Positions 52,459 to 61,956 of a DNA stretch of 64,000 nucleotides are shown piece by piece. The stretch is from assembly GCF_029338555.1 (NCBI RefSeq), contig NZ_CP119989.1, forward strand, positions 1,240,001 through 1,304,000. The letters are read 5' to 3'. Each line of letters opens with the position of its first letter. Positions within the stretch are counted from its first letter, which is position 1. Under the pieces are notes generated by a model that did no database searches, was not told where the DNA came from, and saw only the letters and a list, made by a program, of their open reading frames with translations. Origin of the DNA: Halobaculum marinum (GTDB lineage Archaea; Halobacteriota; Halobacteria; Halobacteriales; Haloferacaceae). The translations under genes were made by a program, and so were the position numbers.

Positions 52459-53586
52459 CTACTCCGTCACCGCCTCGTACACTTCCTCCAGACGGTCGAC
52501 CGCGTGCTCGACGCTCGTCTGCTCGCGGCGGTCGAGACACGCCGCCGACAAGGCGTCGCGCTCCGCGAGCGTCCGGTCGAGCGCGGCGGCGAACGCCGCC
52601 GTGTCGCCGTGGGGGTAGTGGTGGCCTGTCTCGCCGTCGACGACGGTGTCGGCGAGCGCACCCGCGTCGACGCCGACGACGGGCGTGCCGCAGGCGTTCG
52701 CCTCCAAGGCGACGAGGCCCTGCGTCTCGACGGGCGAGGGGAACAGGAACGCGTCGAGGCAGGCGTAGAAGGCGGGCAACTCCTCGCGCGGGAGGAACCC
52801 GAGGAAGCGTGCGTCGACGCCGGCCGCCTCGCAGGCGTCCCGGACGGCGTCGCGTGCGGGCCCGTCGCCGCCGAACACGAGCGTCGCGTCGGCGTCGGCG
52901 GCGGCGACGGCGGGCGGTATCTCCTCCAGTTCCTTCTCGAACCCGTGGCGGCCGGTGTAGCCGACGACCGGGCCGTCGCCGCGGAGCGGGAGGTCGTACT
53001 CGGCGCGGAAGGCGTCGACGGCGTCGTCGTCCGGGCGCGCGAAGAAGTCGGTGTCGACGCCGTTGGGGACGACCTCGACGCGCGTGTCGACGCCGATGTC
53101 GCGGAGGTGGTCGCCGGCGGGTTCGCTCGGGACGACCACGGCGTCGGCGGCGTTCATGTACCGGCGCTCGTAGCGGCGGGCCGCCCCCTCGACGAGGACC
53201 TGCGCGGGGCCGGCGGCGAGGTAGTCGGCGTACTCGGCGGTCGGGGTGTGGTAGGAGGCGACCAGCGGTGCGTCCGCCCTGCGCGCGAGGTACAGTCCCG
53301 AGAGGCCGAGCGCGAACGGCGTGTGGGCGTGGATCACGTCCGCGTCGCGGACGGCGTCGGGGACGCCCGGGAGCCCCATCCTGAAGCCGTCGTAGAACGG
53401 GAAGCCGACGCTGCGGGTGGTGTACTCCCCGTCCCCGGGTTCGTAGTCGGGCGCGCCGGGGAACACGACGTCCATGCGACCGCCGCGCTCGCGCCAGCGC
53501 CGGCGCCACGACTCCAACGTGTAGGTGACGCCGTTCACCGTCGGCAGGTACGTGTCGGTGAACGCGGCGACGGTTCGAGGGGTCAC
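52459..53586 (-). CDS. Glycosyltransferase family 4
   Basis: A 375-residue GT4 enzyme with GTG start (VTPRTVAAFTDTYLPTVNGV). The first Rossmann half has the acceptor region HAHTPFALG and VVVPNGVDTDFFARP. The second half has VGYTGRHGFEKEL and the EXE-like donor motif PSPVETQGLVALEANACG. Enzymes with this N-terminus transfer hexoses to diacylglycerol-type lipids or to glycans. It ends with the CDS at 53639 just upstream, and the two GT4 genes are adjacent on the same strand. Confidence 0.88.
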   Translation of the reverse strand: MTPRTVAAFTDTYLPTVNGVTYTLESWRRRWRERGGRMDVVFPGAPDYEPGDGEYTTRSVGFPFYDGFRMGLPGVPDAVRDADVIHAHTPFALGLSGLYLARRADAPLVASYHTPTAEYADYLAAGPAQVLVEGAARRYERRYMNAADAVVVPSEPAGDHLRDIGVDTRVEVVPNGVDTDFFARPDDDAVDAFRAEYDLPLRGDGPVVGYTGRHGFEKELEEIPPAVAAADADATLVFGGDGPARDAVRDACEAAGVDARFLGFLPREELPAFYACLDAFLFPSPVETQGLVALEANACGTPVVGVDAGALADTVVDGETGHHYPHGDTAAFAAALDRTLAERDALSAACLDRREQTSVEHAVDRLEEVYEAVTE

Positions 53587-53638
53587 TGGCCGGAGCCTTC
53601 TCCGGGTCGCGTGAAACCGGTTTCGTCTCGCGGCCGAC

Positions 53639-54703
53639 TCACGAGAGGAGGCCCTCGTACGTCGCGACGAGTTCCTCGCCGACGCGCTCCAGCGAGTGCT
53701 CGGCGGCGGTCTCGCGGGCGTTCTCGGCGAGGCGCTCGCGCAGGTCGGGGTCGTCGGCGAGGCGGTGCAGCGCCTCGACCATCTCCTCGCGCGTCTCACA
53801 CAGCAGGCAATCGTGCCCGTCCTCGAAGTACTCGCGGAACACGGGGATGTCGCGGAGGACGCACGGCTTGCCGCACGCCATCGCCTCCAGCACGACGATA
53901 CCCTGGTTCTCCTCTTTCGTCGGGAAGAAGAACACGTCGCCGGCGCCGAACGCGCCGGGCTTGTCGTCGACCCAGCCGGAGAAGGTGACGTTCTCCGGGG
54001 GGTGCTGCGTCCACTTCCTGACCGTCGGCGACGCCTGGGGCCCGGAGTCGACCGTCCCGAACCACGCGAAGTCGTACGGCGTACGCTCGGCGACCTCACA
54101 GAAGTCGGTGAGTCCCTTGCGCTCGAACACGGAGCCGACGGCGAACATCACGACGCCGTCGAGGTTGAACCGCTCGCGGTACTCGTCGCGGTAGTCGGCG
54201 TGGTCGGCGACGGAGCCGAAGTCGATGCCGTTCGACATCGCACGGATCGGTGCGGTGACGGGGTACGCTTCGAGGCGGCGCTTGGTGTACTCGGAGGGCG
54301 TGATCACCAGATCCGCCTGCGAGTAGAACCACCGGAGGTACCGACGCAGGGCGGGCGCGATGGTGGTCGACCCGCGGAAGCTCTCGCGGAAGTCCTCGCT
54401 GGTCACGTGGCAGTGGAGCACCAACGGCGTGTCCGTGCGCTTGGCGTGGCGCGCGAGCGCGAGGCTTGCGGGGCCGATGAGGTTCAGGTGGACCACGTCC
54501 ACGTCCGCGAGGAACCCGCGGCCGCGGAGGCCGTTGGTGAGTCCCTCGACGGGGTCGCCGTCGGGCCACGGCGAGGTGACGACTTCCACGTCGGCGCCGG
54601 CGTCGCGGGCGCGTTCGATCGCCTCGACCTGCTGGTCGTGGGCGGTGCCGATACCGGCGCGGTGGAGTTGCGACGACAGTTCGAGGTAGTCGAGGACGCG
54701 CAC
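53639..54703 (-). CDS. Glycosyltransferase family 4
   Basis: A 354-residue GT4 enzyme with GTG start (VRVLDYLELSSQLHRAGIG). LVITPSEYTKRRLEAYPV, MSNGIDFGSV and the donor motif FPTKEENQGIVVLEAMACG with two Glu are family landmarks. It lies 52 bases upstream of the other GT4, so both likely build one glycolipid or glycan, and the MFS gene at 54847 is divergent from it. The exact sugar and acceptor are not deducible. Confidence 0.88.
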   Translation of the reverse strand: MRVLDYLELSSQLHRAGIGTAHDQQVEAIERARDAGADVEVVTSPWPDGDPVEGLTNGLRGRGFLADVDVVHLNLIGPASLALARHAKRTDTPLVLHCHVTSEDFRESFRGSTTIAPALRRYLRWFYSQADLVITPSEYTKRRLEAYPVTAPIRAMSNGIDFGSVADHADYRDEYRERFNLDGVVMFAVGSVFERKGLTDFCEVAERTPYDFAWFGTVDSGPQASPTVRKWTQHPPENVTFSGWVDDKPGAFGAGDVFFFPTKEENQGIVVLEAMACGKPCVLRDIPVFREYFEDGHDCLLCETREEMVEALHRLADDPDLRERLAENARETAAEHSLERVGEELVATYEGLLS

Positions 54704-54846
54704 GGTCTGTTGGCGTCGCTTCTCCGCGGTGGGGTTTGAGCGTGCTGGATCAGATCCGCGCCGGTCGCCGCGCCGCCTCGTCCTGTGAACGCGGGTTGCG
54801 ATCCACAACGCTTGACCTCCGCACCGCCAACGACACACCCGATCAC

Positions 54847-56061
54847 GTGACCAAACGCCTGTTCACCACGCTGTGTGGCCTCGTGTTCCTCGTCAACCTG
54901 GGCCGCGTCGCGTTCGCCCCACTCGTCCCCGAGTTCCAGCAGAACCTGGGCATCTCGGCTGCTGCCGTCGGCTCGGTCACGTCGCTCGTGTGGATCGGCA
55001 CCGCCGCGCCGCGCATCCCGGTCGGGTGGGTGCTGACGCGGGTCGCGCGCGAGCGGGTCGTCCTCGCGACCGGCGTCGCGCTGTCGGTTGCTTCGGCGCT
55101 CACGGCGACCGCCGACACCCTCCTCGCGCTCCAGACAGGCGCCTTCGCCGTCGGCCTCGCCACCGGCGGCTACTTCGTCGCCGCCATTCCGCTCATCGGC
55201 AAACTGTACCCCGAGGCGACCGGGCGGGCGGTCGGCGTCCACGGCACCGCCAGTCAGGTCGCGAGCGTCGTCGCCCCGGCGCTCGTGCTCGCGGTGATCG
55301 CGCGACTCGGCGACTGGCGCGTCGTGTTCTCGCTGCTCGCCGTCGGCGCCGCCGTGCTCACCGTCGTGCTGTTCGTCGTGGTCCGTCTCGGCGGCCCCGA
55401 CGGTGGCTCCGTCACCGACGGCCCGGCGACCGACGCCGCCCCGGAGTCGCGGAACTTCCGCGCGGCGCTGTCGCACTGGCGGATCGTGCTCGCGGGGATG
55501 TCGCTCGTCGCGGTGGCGGGCTTCGCGTGGCAGGGCGTGTTCAACTTCTACGTGAGCTACCTGCTCTCGGAGGGGCTGAGCGACGCGAACGCGAACCTCC
55601 TCCTCACCGTCGCGTTCGCCGCCGGCGTCCCCGCGTTCTGGCTCGGCGGTCGTCTCGCCGACCGACTCCCGAAGGTGCCGTACCTGCTCGCACTCAACGC
55701 CGCGTTCCTCGTGTCGTTGGTCGCGCTCACGTACGCACGGTCGCTGGTGGCGTTCGCCGCCGTCTCGGTCGCGCTCGGCTACGCCGCCCACGCGCTGTTT
55801 CCCGCGGTCGACACGTACATGCTGTCGACGCTCCCGGCACCCGACCGCGCGAGCGCCTACGCCGTCTTCTCGGGGGCGTCGCTGCTGTTCGAGGCGAACG
55901 GCTCCGGCGTCCTCGGCGCACTCACGGACTCGGGAGTCGCCTTCGACTGGGTGTTCCGCCTGTTCGCCGCCGGCGTAGCCCTGTTGTTGGTCGTCGCGGG
56001 CGCGCTGTACCTCGCCGGTCGGTTCCCGACGCCCATCGACGAGTCGCCAGGCGGGGGGTGA
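54847..56061 (+). CDS. MFS transporter
   Basis: A 404-residue, twelve-span MFS protein with GTG start at 54847 (VTKRLFTTLCGLVFLVNLGR). The RIPVGWVLTRVARERVV loop after span 2 is the MFS A-motif region, and LGGRLADRLPKVPYLLAL repeats it in the second half. It is divergent from the GT4 pair. Substrate unknown; no clear tie to the glycosyltransferases beyond position. Confidence 0.84.
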   Translation: MTKRLFTTLCGLVFLVNLGRVAFAPLVPEFQQNLGISAAAVGSVTSLVWIGTAAPRIPVGWVLTRVARERVVLATGVALSVASALTATADTLLALQTGAFAVGLATGGYFVAAIPLIGKLYPEATGRAVGVHGTASQVASVVAPALVLAVIARLGDWRVVFSLLAVGAAVLTVVLFVVVRLGGPDGGSVTDGPATDAAPESRNFRAALSHWRIVLAGMSLVAVAGFAWQGVFNFYVSYLLSEGLSDANANLLLTVAFAAGVPAFWLGGRLADRLPKVPYLLALNAAFLVSLVALTYARSLVAFAAVSVALGYAAHALFPAVDTYMLSTLPAPDRASAYAVFSGASLLFEANGSGVLGALTDSGVAFDWVFRLFAAGVALLLVVAGALYLAGRFPTPIDESPGGG

Positions 56062-56174
56062 CCAAGGTCACGGAGCGCGTGGGGGGTGCCGGGACTCGCT
56101 GGATCCACACCGTGGGTATCGGAACCAAGTGACGGACCGTTATTGTTAGATACTCGCACTCCGCGACTCGAGCC

Positions 56175-56564
56175 ATGCCGACCGAGCGCCACGCGACGAT
56201 CGCCGACCGCGTCGAGGAGTACTGGGCGTGGGCCGCGGGGGCGCTGTTCCTGCTGGTGACGGTCGACCTGCTGACGACGATGTACGCCGCCGCCGCCGTC
56301 GGGCGTGCTGCCGAGGCGAACCCGCTGGTCCGGTGGGCGTTGGGCCACCCGCTTCCGGTGCTCGTCGCGCTCAACCTCGCGGCGGTCGTGCTCGCGGCGG
56401 TCGTGTTCCACGGCGTGTTCGAGACGTACCGCGTCACCTCGCCACGCGTCCGGCCGTACTACGGTCTCGTGATCGAGACGTGGCTCGGCCTCCTCCTCGC
56501 CGCCGGCCTCGCCATCTACGCCAACAACCTCACCGTGATCGTCCTCGGCGCGAGCCTGCTGTAG
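56175..56564 (+). CDS. Small integral membrane protein, unknown function
   Basis: A 129-residue protein with three or four hydrophobic segments. The motif DLLTTMYAA then AEANPLVRWALG is conserved-looking (an E-x-N-P-L-V pattern like that in DUF5658-type membrane proteins). Function unknown. It follows the MFS gene by about 110 bases. Confidence 0.65.
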   Translation: MPTERHATIADRVEEYWAWAAGALFLLVTVDLLTTMYAAAAVGRAAEANPLVRWALGHPLPVLVALNLAAVVLAAVVFHGVFETYRVTSPRVRPYYGLVIETWLGLLLAAGLAIYANNLTVIVLGASLL

Positions 56565-56629
56565 CTGGGAGTTGGCGCCGTCGTCCCCGTCTGGCTCACG
56601 CCGACCCTCCTTCCGACTGACTGCGAACG

Positions 56630-56638
56630 TTCATATCC
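56630..56638 (+). promoter_or_regulatory. TATA-like box of the helicase gene
   Basis: TTCATATCC lies 31-39 bases before the GTG at 56669. Spacing predicts transcription start near 56660, so the start codon is either the GTG with an 8-9 nt leader or the in-frame TTG at 56660. Confidence 0.45.
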
Positions 56639-56668
56639 GAGAGCGGCGCCATCGACGGATTGAACCCC

Positions 56669-59068
56669 GTGGCTACCCCCGATTCCACCGTGACCGAGGC
56701 GACGGACGAGGCGTGGCGCAGCGTGTTCGGACACGACGAGCCGTACCCCAAGCAAGCCGACGGCATCGAAGCCGCGCGCACCGTCGCCGCCGCCGACGGC
56801 TTCCTGACGCTGGAGGGCGCCTGCGGCACCGGGAAGACGATGCTGGCGCTGACCGCCGGCATCGACCTGGTGCGCGACCCCGACAGCGACTACGAGCGCG
56901 TACTCGTCCTCACCAGCGTCAAGCAACAACTCCGCCAGTTCGAGGCGGACCTCCGAACGATCAACGAGGGGCTGCCCGACGACTGGCGCCCCGTCTCCGG
57001 GATGACGCTCGTCGGCAAGGCCGACGTGTGTCCGTACGCCCGCGAGAACCGCGGCGGCGTCGACACGACCAACGTGTACGAGCGCTGTGAGGGCCTCCGC
57101 GAGCGCACCCGGAACCTCGTCGGCGACGCCGACGGCGGCGAGACCACCGCGGGCGCGCTCGTCGAGCAGGCTCGTCGCGCCCAGACCGGCTTCGCCGACA
57201 CCGGCGACGACGGCGTCGACTACCTCGAGACCGCCGGCGAGCCGACGCCGTACCTCCCGTCGATGCCCGAACACGGCGGGAGCGCCACCCGCGACGGCGT
57301 GGAGTTCTGTCCGTTCTACGCGCGCTACCTCGACGACCTGCCGGAGGACGGCGACGCCGCCGAGGCCGTCCCGTTCGACTTCACCGACCGTGGGCTCATC
57401 GACGCCGAGGAGTTGGTCCGGCTGTCGGCGGGCCACGGCACCTGCCCGCACTCGATGATGGGCGCCATCCTCCCGCAGGTGGAGGTCGTCGTCGGCAACT
57501 ACTACCACGCGTTCGACCCGACCACCGTCGGCGGCTTCACGGGCGCGCTCGTCGACGACTCGACGTTCGTCGTCTGCGACGAGGCGCACATGCTCGAACC
57601 GCGCGTCCGCGACCTCGTCTCGGACGGCGTCGCCGACACGAGCCTGCGCGACGCAGAGAACGAGTTGACCCGCGTGATCCAGCCCGTCCAGTTCGAGGAC
57701 GCCGGCCAGCGCGCGCAGGGGACGACGGACGCAGACCTCGTGCGCGGCGAACTCGCCGACGCCGAGGTGAGTCTGGACGAGGTGAAACTGCTCCGGGAGT
57801 TCGTCACCGACCTCCGCGAGGAACTCGACCGCCGCGTGACGGGCTTCCTCGACGCCGAGCGCGTCGGCTGGCGCGAGAACCTCACCGACCTCGACGACGA
57901 GGAACTCCCCCTCCGCGACCCGGAGGAGCCGGCGGTCGACGAGATTACCGAGTGGGCCCGCGACGCCGGCTACGGCGAGGACGTGTGGGCGCGCGCCGAG
58001 CAGGTCGGCGCGGTCGCCGCCCGCATCCTCGACGAGGCCGAAGACGAGGACCGCCAGCGTGCGGCCCCCGGAGTCGGGCGGACGCTGAACGCGTGGTACC
58101 GCTGCGACCACGAGTCGTACTTCCGCGAGTTGGAACTGAACCGGACGTGGGACGAGACGGCGCCGCCGGACTCGTGGCGCCGGGCGTACTCGGCCCGTCT
58201 CGCACTGCACAACTGCGTGCCCGCCGACGCCATCGGCGAGCGCCTCGCCGAGTTCGGCGGCGGCGTCCTCATGTCGGCGACGCTCGCGCCGCTGGACGTG
58301 TTCGAAGAGGTGACGGGGCTCAACTACCTCGAATCGGAGGGTCGCCCCGTCGAAGAGCGAACGTACGGGCTCGGCTTCCCCGAGGAGAACCGCGAGTCGT
58401 TCGCGCTCGACGTGCCGAAGTTCACGTACTCCAACCGCGGCCCCACGGGCGAGGACAACGAGACGCGCCGGGCGCACGTCGACGCCGCCGCGGAGGTGGC
58501 GAGCACGACGCCCGGGAACGTGCTCGTCGGGATGCCCAGTTACGGCGAGGCGGAGTGGATGGCGGGCGCGTTGGACGCAGACGCCCGGGTCGACAAGCCG
58601 GTCCTGCTCGACGAGTCGAGCGACGACACCGCCACCGAGTCACTGAAGGCGGACTTCTTCGCCGGCGACGCGAAGGTGCTCGTCACCAGCATCCGCGGCA
58701 CCCTCACCGAGGGCGTGGACTACGAGGGCGACCGCCTCGCGGCGGCGGTCGTCTGCGGCGTTCCCATCATCAACACGTCGTCGCCGCGGACGCGCGCGGT
58801 GAAGACGGCGTACGACCGCGAGTTCGGCGACGGCTTCGAGACAGCACTGACGGTTCCGGCGGTCCGGAAGGCGCGGCAGGCCATCGGGCGAGTGATCCGC
58901 GGCACCGACGAGGTCGGTGTCCGCTGTCTCGTCGACGCGCGGTACGCTCGCGAGTCGTGGAACGGGGTCCGAGAGTACCTCCCCGAGTACGAACGCGAGG
59001 AGTTCCGCCCTGTGAGTTCGGACATGCTCCGCTTCGGGTTGGAGCGGTTCTGGGACGGCCACCGGTAG
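56669..59068 (+). CDS. Rad3/XPD-type DNA helicase with iron-sulfur cluster
   Basis: A 799-residue SF2 helicase from GTG 56669. Walker A is GACGTGKT (residues 50-57) and the DEAH box is CDEAH (304-307). Cys121 (VCPYA), Cys140 (YERCE), Cys214 (FCPFY) and Cys259 (TCPHS) are the four ligands of the Fe-S domain. RNPDGT-like C-domain motifs include VLVTSIRGTLTEGVDYEGD and QAIGRVIRG. It is a 5'-3' DNA helicase, likely in repair. Archaeal XPD homologues are usually shorter, but this length is normal for haloarchaeal ones. Confidence 0.9.
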   Translation: MATPDSTVTEATDEAWRSVFGHDEPYPKQADGIEAARTVAAADGFLTLEGACGTGKTMLALTAGIDLVRDPDSDYERVLVLTSVKQQLRQFEADLRTINEGLPDDWRPVSGMTLVGKADVCPYARENRGGVDTTNVYERCEGLRERTRNLVGDADGGETTAGALVEQARRAQTGFADTGDDGVDYLETAGEPTPYLPSMPEHGGSATRDGVEFCPFYARYLDDLPEDGDAAEAVPFDFTDRGLIDAEELVRLSAGHGTCPHSMMGAILPQVEVVVGNYYHAFDPTTVGGFTGALVDDSTFVVCDEAHMLEPRVRDLVSDGVADTSLRDAENELTRVIQPVQFEDAGQRAQGTTDADLVRGELADAEVSLDEVKLLREFVTDLREELDRRVTGFLDAERVGWRENLTDLDDEELPLRDPEEPAVDEITEWARDAGYGEDVWARAEQVGAVAARILDEAEDEDRQRAAPGVGRTLNAWYRCDHESYFRELELNRTWDETAPPDSWRRAYSARLALHNCVPADAIGERLAEFGGGVLMSATLAPLDVFEEVTGLNYLESEGRPVEERTYGLGFPEENRESFALDVPKFTYSNRGPTGEDNETRRAHVDAAAEVASTTPGNVLVGMPSYGEAEWMAGALDADARVDKPVLLDESSDDTATESLKADFFAGDAKVLVTSIRGTLTEGVDYEGDRLAAAVVCGVPIINTSSPRTRAVKTAYDREFGDGFETALTVPAVRKARQAIGRVIRGTDEVGVRCLVDARYARESWNGVREYLPEYEREEFRPVSSDMLRFGLERFWDGHR

Positions 59069-59095
59069 CCGGGTGCCGTCTTCTCGTCAGCCTCC

Positions 59096-59650
59096 TCAGC
59101 GGCGAGCGACGCAGACGAACGTCTCGCGGCGCGTCTCGGCGCGCTCGACGGTGAACCCGGCCTCCTCGAAGGCGCTCGCACAGTCGCCGACGCCGAACCG
59201 TTCGTCGGTCGGCGGTCCCGCGTCGCCGGGACCGTCGCGGGTCCAGTCGACCGTGACCACACGGCCGCCGGGGCGGACGACACGCGCGAGTTCCGCCAGC
59301 GACTCGTCGGTCGCGTACTCGTGGTACGTCATCGTCGAGAACGCCGCGTCGAGCGCGTCGTCGGCGAACGGGAGGTCCGCGACGCCCGCGGTCACCGTCT
59401 CGACCGTCTCCGGCAGCCCTTTCTCGGCGTACAGGTCGTGCATCTCCGCCTGCACGTCGACGGCGTAGCAGGCGCCGACGTGGGGCGCGACGACGTCCGT
59501 GTAGAAGCCGGTCCCCGACCCCAGGTCGGCGACGGCGTCGTCGTCGCCGAGCGCGAGCATCGCGAGCAGTTCTTCGCCGGAGCAGTAGCGGAAGCGACTC
59601 GGATCCTCCAGCGCGTCGGCGCGGTCGACGTCGAACGTGTGGAATCCCAT
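59096..59650 (-). CDS. Class I SAM-dependent methyltransferase
   Basis: A 184-residue methyltransferase. Motif I is VADLGSGTGFYTDVV, motif II region CYAVDVQAEMH, then LPFADDALDAAFSTMTYHEY and VVRPGGRVVTVDW. Substrate unknown; the family includes arsenite, ubiquinone-like and other small-molecule methylases. It converges on the helicase gene with a 27-base gap. Confidence 0.87.
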   Translation of the reverse strand: MGFHTFDVDRADALEDPSRFRYCSGEELLAMLALGDDDAVADLGSGTGFYTDVVAPHVGACYAVDVQAEMHDLYAEKGLPETVETVTAGVADLPFADDALDAAFSTMTYHEYATDESLAELARVVRPGGRVVTVDWTRDGPGDAGPPTDERFGVGDCASAFEEAGFTVERAETRRETFVCVARR

Positions 59651-59717
59651 CGTCCGCCGTTCGACGGGGACCGGCTAAACATCCCCGGGACGCCGGCGGC
59701 AGTCACCCCCGGCAGGG

Positions 59718-59723
59718 TTTAAG
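59718..59723 (+). promoter_or_regulatory. TATA-like box of the HEWD zinc-binding protein
   Basis: TTTAAG is 25-30 bases before the ATG at 59748, the classical haloarchaeal leaderless spacing. The same transcript may read into cutA, whose start follows the first stop by 7 bases. Confidence 0.55.
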
Positions 59724-59747
59724 TCCGATCGCGGACCACAGTCGAGT

Positions 59748-59942
59748 ATGTCAGTCCGTATCCGACGCCCACGCGAGCGCGTCTGCGAGCGGTGCGGTCG
59801 CGAGGAGCGGTTCGACGACGCGACCGAGAGTTGGGTCGTCGCCGACGACGCCGCGGGCGAGGTGTACTGCGTCCACGAGTGGGACATCAACGGCACGTTC
59901 GTCCCGTTCGAGGAGGTCGACGACGGCGCCGCCGGCGCGTAA
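59748..59942 (+). CDS. Small haloarchaeal zinc-binding protein with HEWDING motif
   Basis: A 64-residue protein. CERCGREERF (Cys13, Cys16) and YCVHEWDINGTF (Cys41, His43) are the likely zinc ligands. I recall similar haloarchaeal proteins sharing the HEWDING block, but no function. It has a strong leaderless promoter and is followed closely by cutA. Confidence 0.75.
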   Translation: MSVRIRRPRERVCERCGREERFDDATESWVVADDAAGEVYCVHEWDINGTFVPFEEVDDGAAGA

Positions 59943-59949
59943 GCCGGTC

Positions 59950-60261
59950 GTGCCGACGCTGTACGTCACCGCCCCGCCGGGCGCCGCCGCCGACCTGGCG
60001 AAGACGCTCGTCGACGAGCGCCTCGCCGCCTGCGTCAACCGCGTCCCGTGCCGCTCCACCTACCGCTGGGACGGAGCGGTCGTCGCCGACGACCCCGAGG
60101 AGGTACTGTTCGTGAAGACCACCGCCGACCGCGTCGCCGAGACGGAGGCGCGCATCGCCGAGGCGCACCCGTACGACACGCCGTGTGTCGAGCGCTTCGA
60201 GGAAGACGCGGTCGCAGAGCCGTTCGCCGCGTGGGTCGCCGACGCGACCACGCCGGAGTAG
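59950..60261 (+). CDS. cutA: CutA divalent-cation tolerance protein
   Basis: A 103-residue protein with GTG start. MPTLYVTAPPGAAADLAKTL, the VDERLAACVNRVP block, STYRWDGAVVADDPEEVLFVK and EAHPYDTPC are the CutA signatures. CutA is a trimer with a ferredoxin-like fold, linked to copper/divalent ion tolerance and signalling in several organisms; its precise role is unsettled. It lies 7 bases after the HEWDING protein. Confidence 0.92.
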   Translation: MPTLYVTAPPGAAADLAKTLVDERLAACVNRVPCRSTYRWDGAVVADDPEEVLFVKTTADRVAETEARIAEAHPYDTPCVERFEEDAVAEPFAAWVADATTPE

Positions 60262-60320
60262 TCGGCACGGCGGCCCGTCTCCGCGCCCCTCTCGTCGCAC
60301 CCGGGATCCGGGCCCGTGAG

Positions 60321-61052
60321 TCAGACCCGCCTGTCGGCCCGCTCGATCACCGCCGCCAGCGCCGCGAGCGTGCCGTCCATGTACCCCTCGTCGAGCACGG
60401 TGTCGGCGGCCTCACGCGCCGTCGCGTCGGCGTTCGCGACCGCGTAGCTGTCGCCCGCGACGCGGAACGTCGAGGCGTCGTTCATCGAGTCGCCGACGGC
60501 GACGAACTCGCCGGGGTCGCGGTCGAGCACCGCCGCCGCCTCCTCCAGCGCCGCGCCCTTGCTCACGTCGGGGTCGGTGAGGTGGTACGCGTAGCCGGTG
60601 TCGAGGAACGTCAGGTCGAACTCGTCGGCGACCGCCCGGAGCAGGTCCTCGTCGGCGTTGAGGCGCGCCGCGACCTCCGTCTCGCGCCAGCGGTTCGCCG
60701 TGTCTGCGTCGCCCCACCCGAGGTCGCCGCCGCGCTCGCGGAACGCCGCCACCGCGCGAGCCACCCGGTCGGCGTCGCCCGTGACGCGCACCGTCTCGTC
60801 GACGCAGACGATGCCGCCGTTCTCCGCGACGACGCGCTCGGGGATGCCCGCGAAGTGACACAGCGCGACCGGGTACGGGAACGACTTCCCCGTCGCGAGG
60901 ACGACCGGCGCGGGCCAATCGGGGAGCACGCGGAACACCCGCGGGTCGACGGTGTGGTCGGGCGTCGTCAGCGTGCCGTCGATGTCGAGCGCCAGCGGCG
61001 GGAGGTCGGCGTCCGGCGGCACGTCGAGACACGGCGGCGACTGCTCGGTCAT
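60321..61052 (-). CDS. HAD-IIB phosphatase (phosphoglycolate phosphatase-like)
   Basis: A 243-residue HAD-IIB enzyme from ATG 61052. LALDIDGTLTTPDHTVD is motif I (DxDGT). The Thr/Lys motif region is VVLATGKSFPYPVALC, VVAENGGIVCVDE is typical of archaeal phosphoglycolate phosphatases (TA0175 type), and VGDSMNDASTFRVAG is motif IV. It likely removes phosphate from phosphoglycolate or another small sugar phosphate. Confidence 0.86.
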   Translation of the reverse strand: MTEQSPPCLDVPPDADLPPLALDIDGTLTTPDHTVDPRVFRVLPDWPAPVVLATGKSFPYPVALCHFAGIPERVVAENGGIVCVDETVRVTGDADRVARAVAAFRERGGDLGWGDADTANRWRETEVAARLNADEDLLRAVADEFDLTFLDTGYAYHLTDPDVSKGAALEEAAAVLDRDPGEFVAVGDSMNDASTFRVAGDSYAVANADATAREAADTVLDEGYMDGTLAALAAVIERADRRV

Positions 61053-61137
61053 GGGCGTGGACAAGAGACGAGGGCGGATAAGCGGCGACCTTCGGAGCGA
61101 CGGCGAGCGGCGGCGCCCCGCGGTCGGACTGTCGCGG

Positions 61138-61953
61138 CTATCGCATCCCCGGCGGCGGGCCGTCGTCGCCGAGGTCGTCGTCGCCGGTGTCGACGTCGAG
61201 GCCCATCTCCTCGCGCTGTTCGCGCAGCGCCTCGATCTGGCGGCGGTAGTAGAGGAGGCCGCCGGCGCCGACGACGGTGAACACGGCGAACACCGCGCCG
61301 AAGATCTGCACGTCCTGCGGGAGGTAGAACTGGACGATCACCGAGCGCGACTGCACGTCGTCCCAGCGGATGTGGAGGCGACTCTCGTCGTCGATGCTGG
61401 TGGTCGCACCACCGGGGCTGGCGTCGCCAAACACCGGCAGCGACGTGCGGCGGTTCGGCGGGAGGACGACCTCGTAGGAGCCCGTCACGTACGTCGGGAG
61501 CGCGAACCGCTTCGGCGTCGACCCCGCGGTGAACGCGAGGCGGTCGCCGTCGACGTCGCCCTCGCCGGGGAGGTCGATGCGGACCACGTCGCGCGTCTGA
61601 TCGACGGCGCCGCGCCGGTGGAGTTCGGTGCCGTTGATCACCGTCCCGTTGGGGTAGCGGTACCGAACCGCGCGCACGTCGAGCGGGTTCGTCCCGCCGA
61701 GTCCGTCGCGGCGGAACAGTTCGATCTCGCTCCCGTTGACGGCGTACACCGCCGAGAACGTCGCGTCCTCGTTGATCGTGATGTGGGCGTCGAGGTCGTC
61801 GTCGACACTCTCGTTCCAGGCGTACGACCCGCCGGGCGGCGCCGCGTCGAGTCGCTCGGCGGGGACGGAGCCGCCGCCGAGCAGGCCGAGACAGCCCGAC
61901 AGCGACAGCATCGCGACCAGCGCGACCACCGGGAGGAGCCGACTCCGATCCAT
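61138..61953 (-). CDS. DUF5803-type membrane lipoprotein
   Basis: A 271-residue lipoprotein with signal LVAMLSLSGC (Cys at about position 21). A soluble extracellular domain follows with FAVYAVNGSEIELFRRDG and GSYEVVLPPNRR, then a membrane span near residues 213-236 (IFGAVFAVFTVVGAGGLLYY) and an acidic cytoplasmic tail. I recall this arrangement for haloarchaeal DUF5803. Function unknown. It is the last gene of the tfe run, 3 bases after DUF2110. Confidence 0.75.
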   Translation of the reverse strand: MDRSRLLPVVALVAMLSLSGCLGLLGGGSVPAERLDAAPPGGSYAWNESVDDDLDAHITINEDATFSAVYAVNGSEIELFRRDGLGGTNPLDVRAVRYRYPNGTVINGTELHRRGAVDQTRDVVRIDLPGEGDVDGDRLAFTAGSTPKRFALPTYVTGSYEVVLPPNRRTSLPVFGDASPGGATTSIDDESRLHIRWDDVQSRSVIVQFYLPQDVQIFGAVFAVFTVVGAGGLLYYRRQIEALREQREEMGLDVDTGDDDLGDDGPPPGMR

Positions 61954-61956
61954 CTG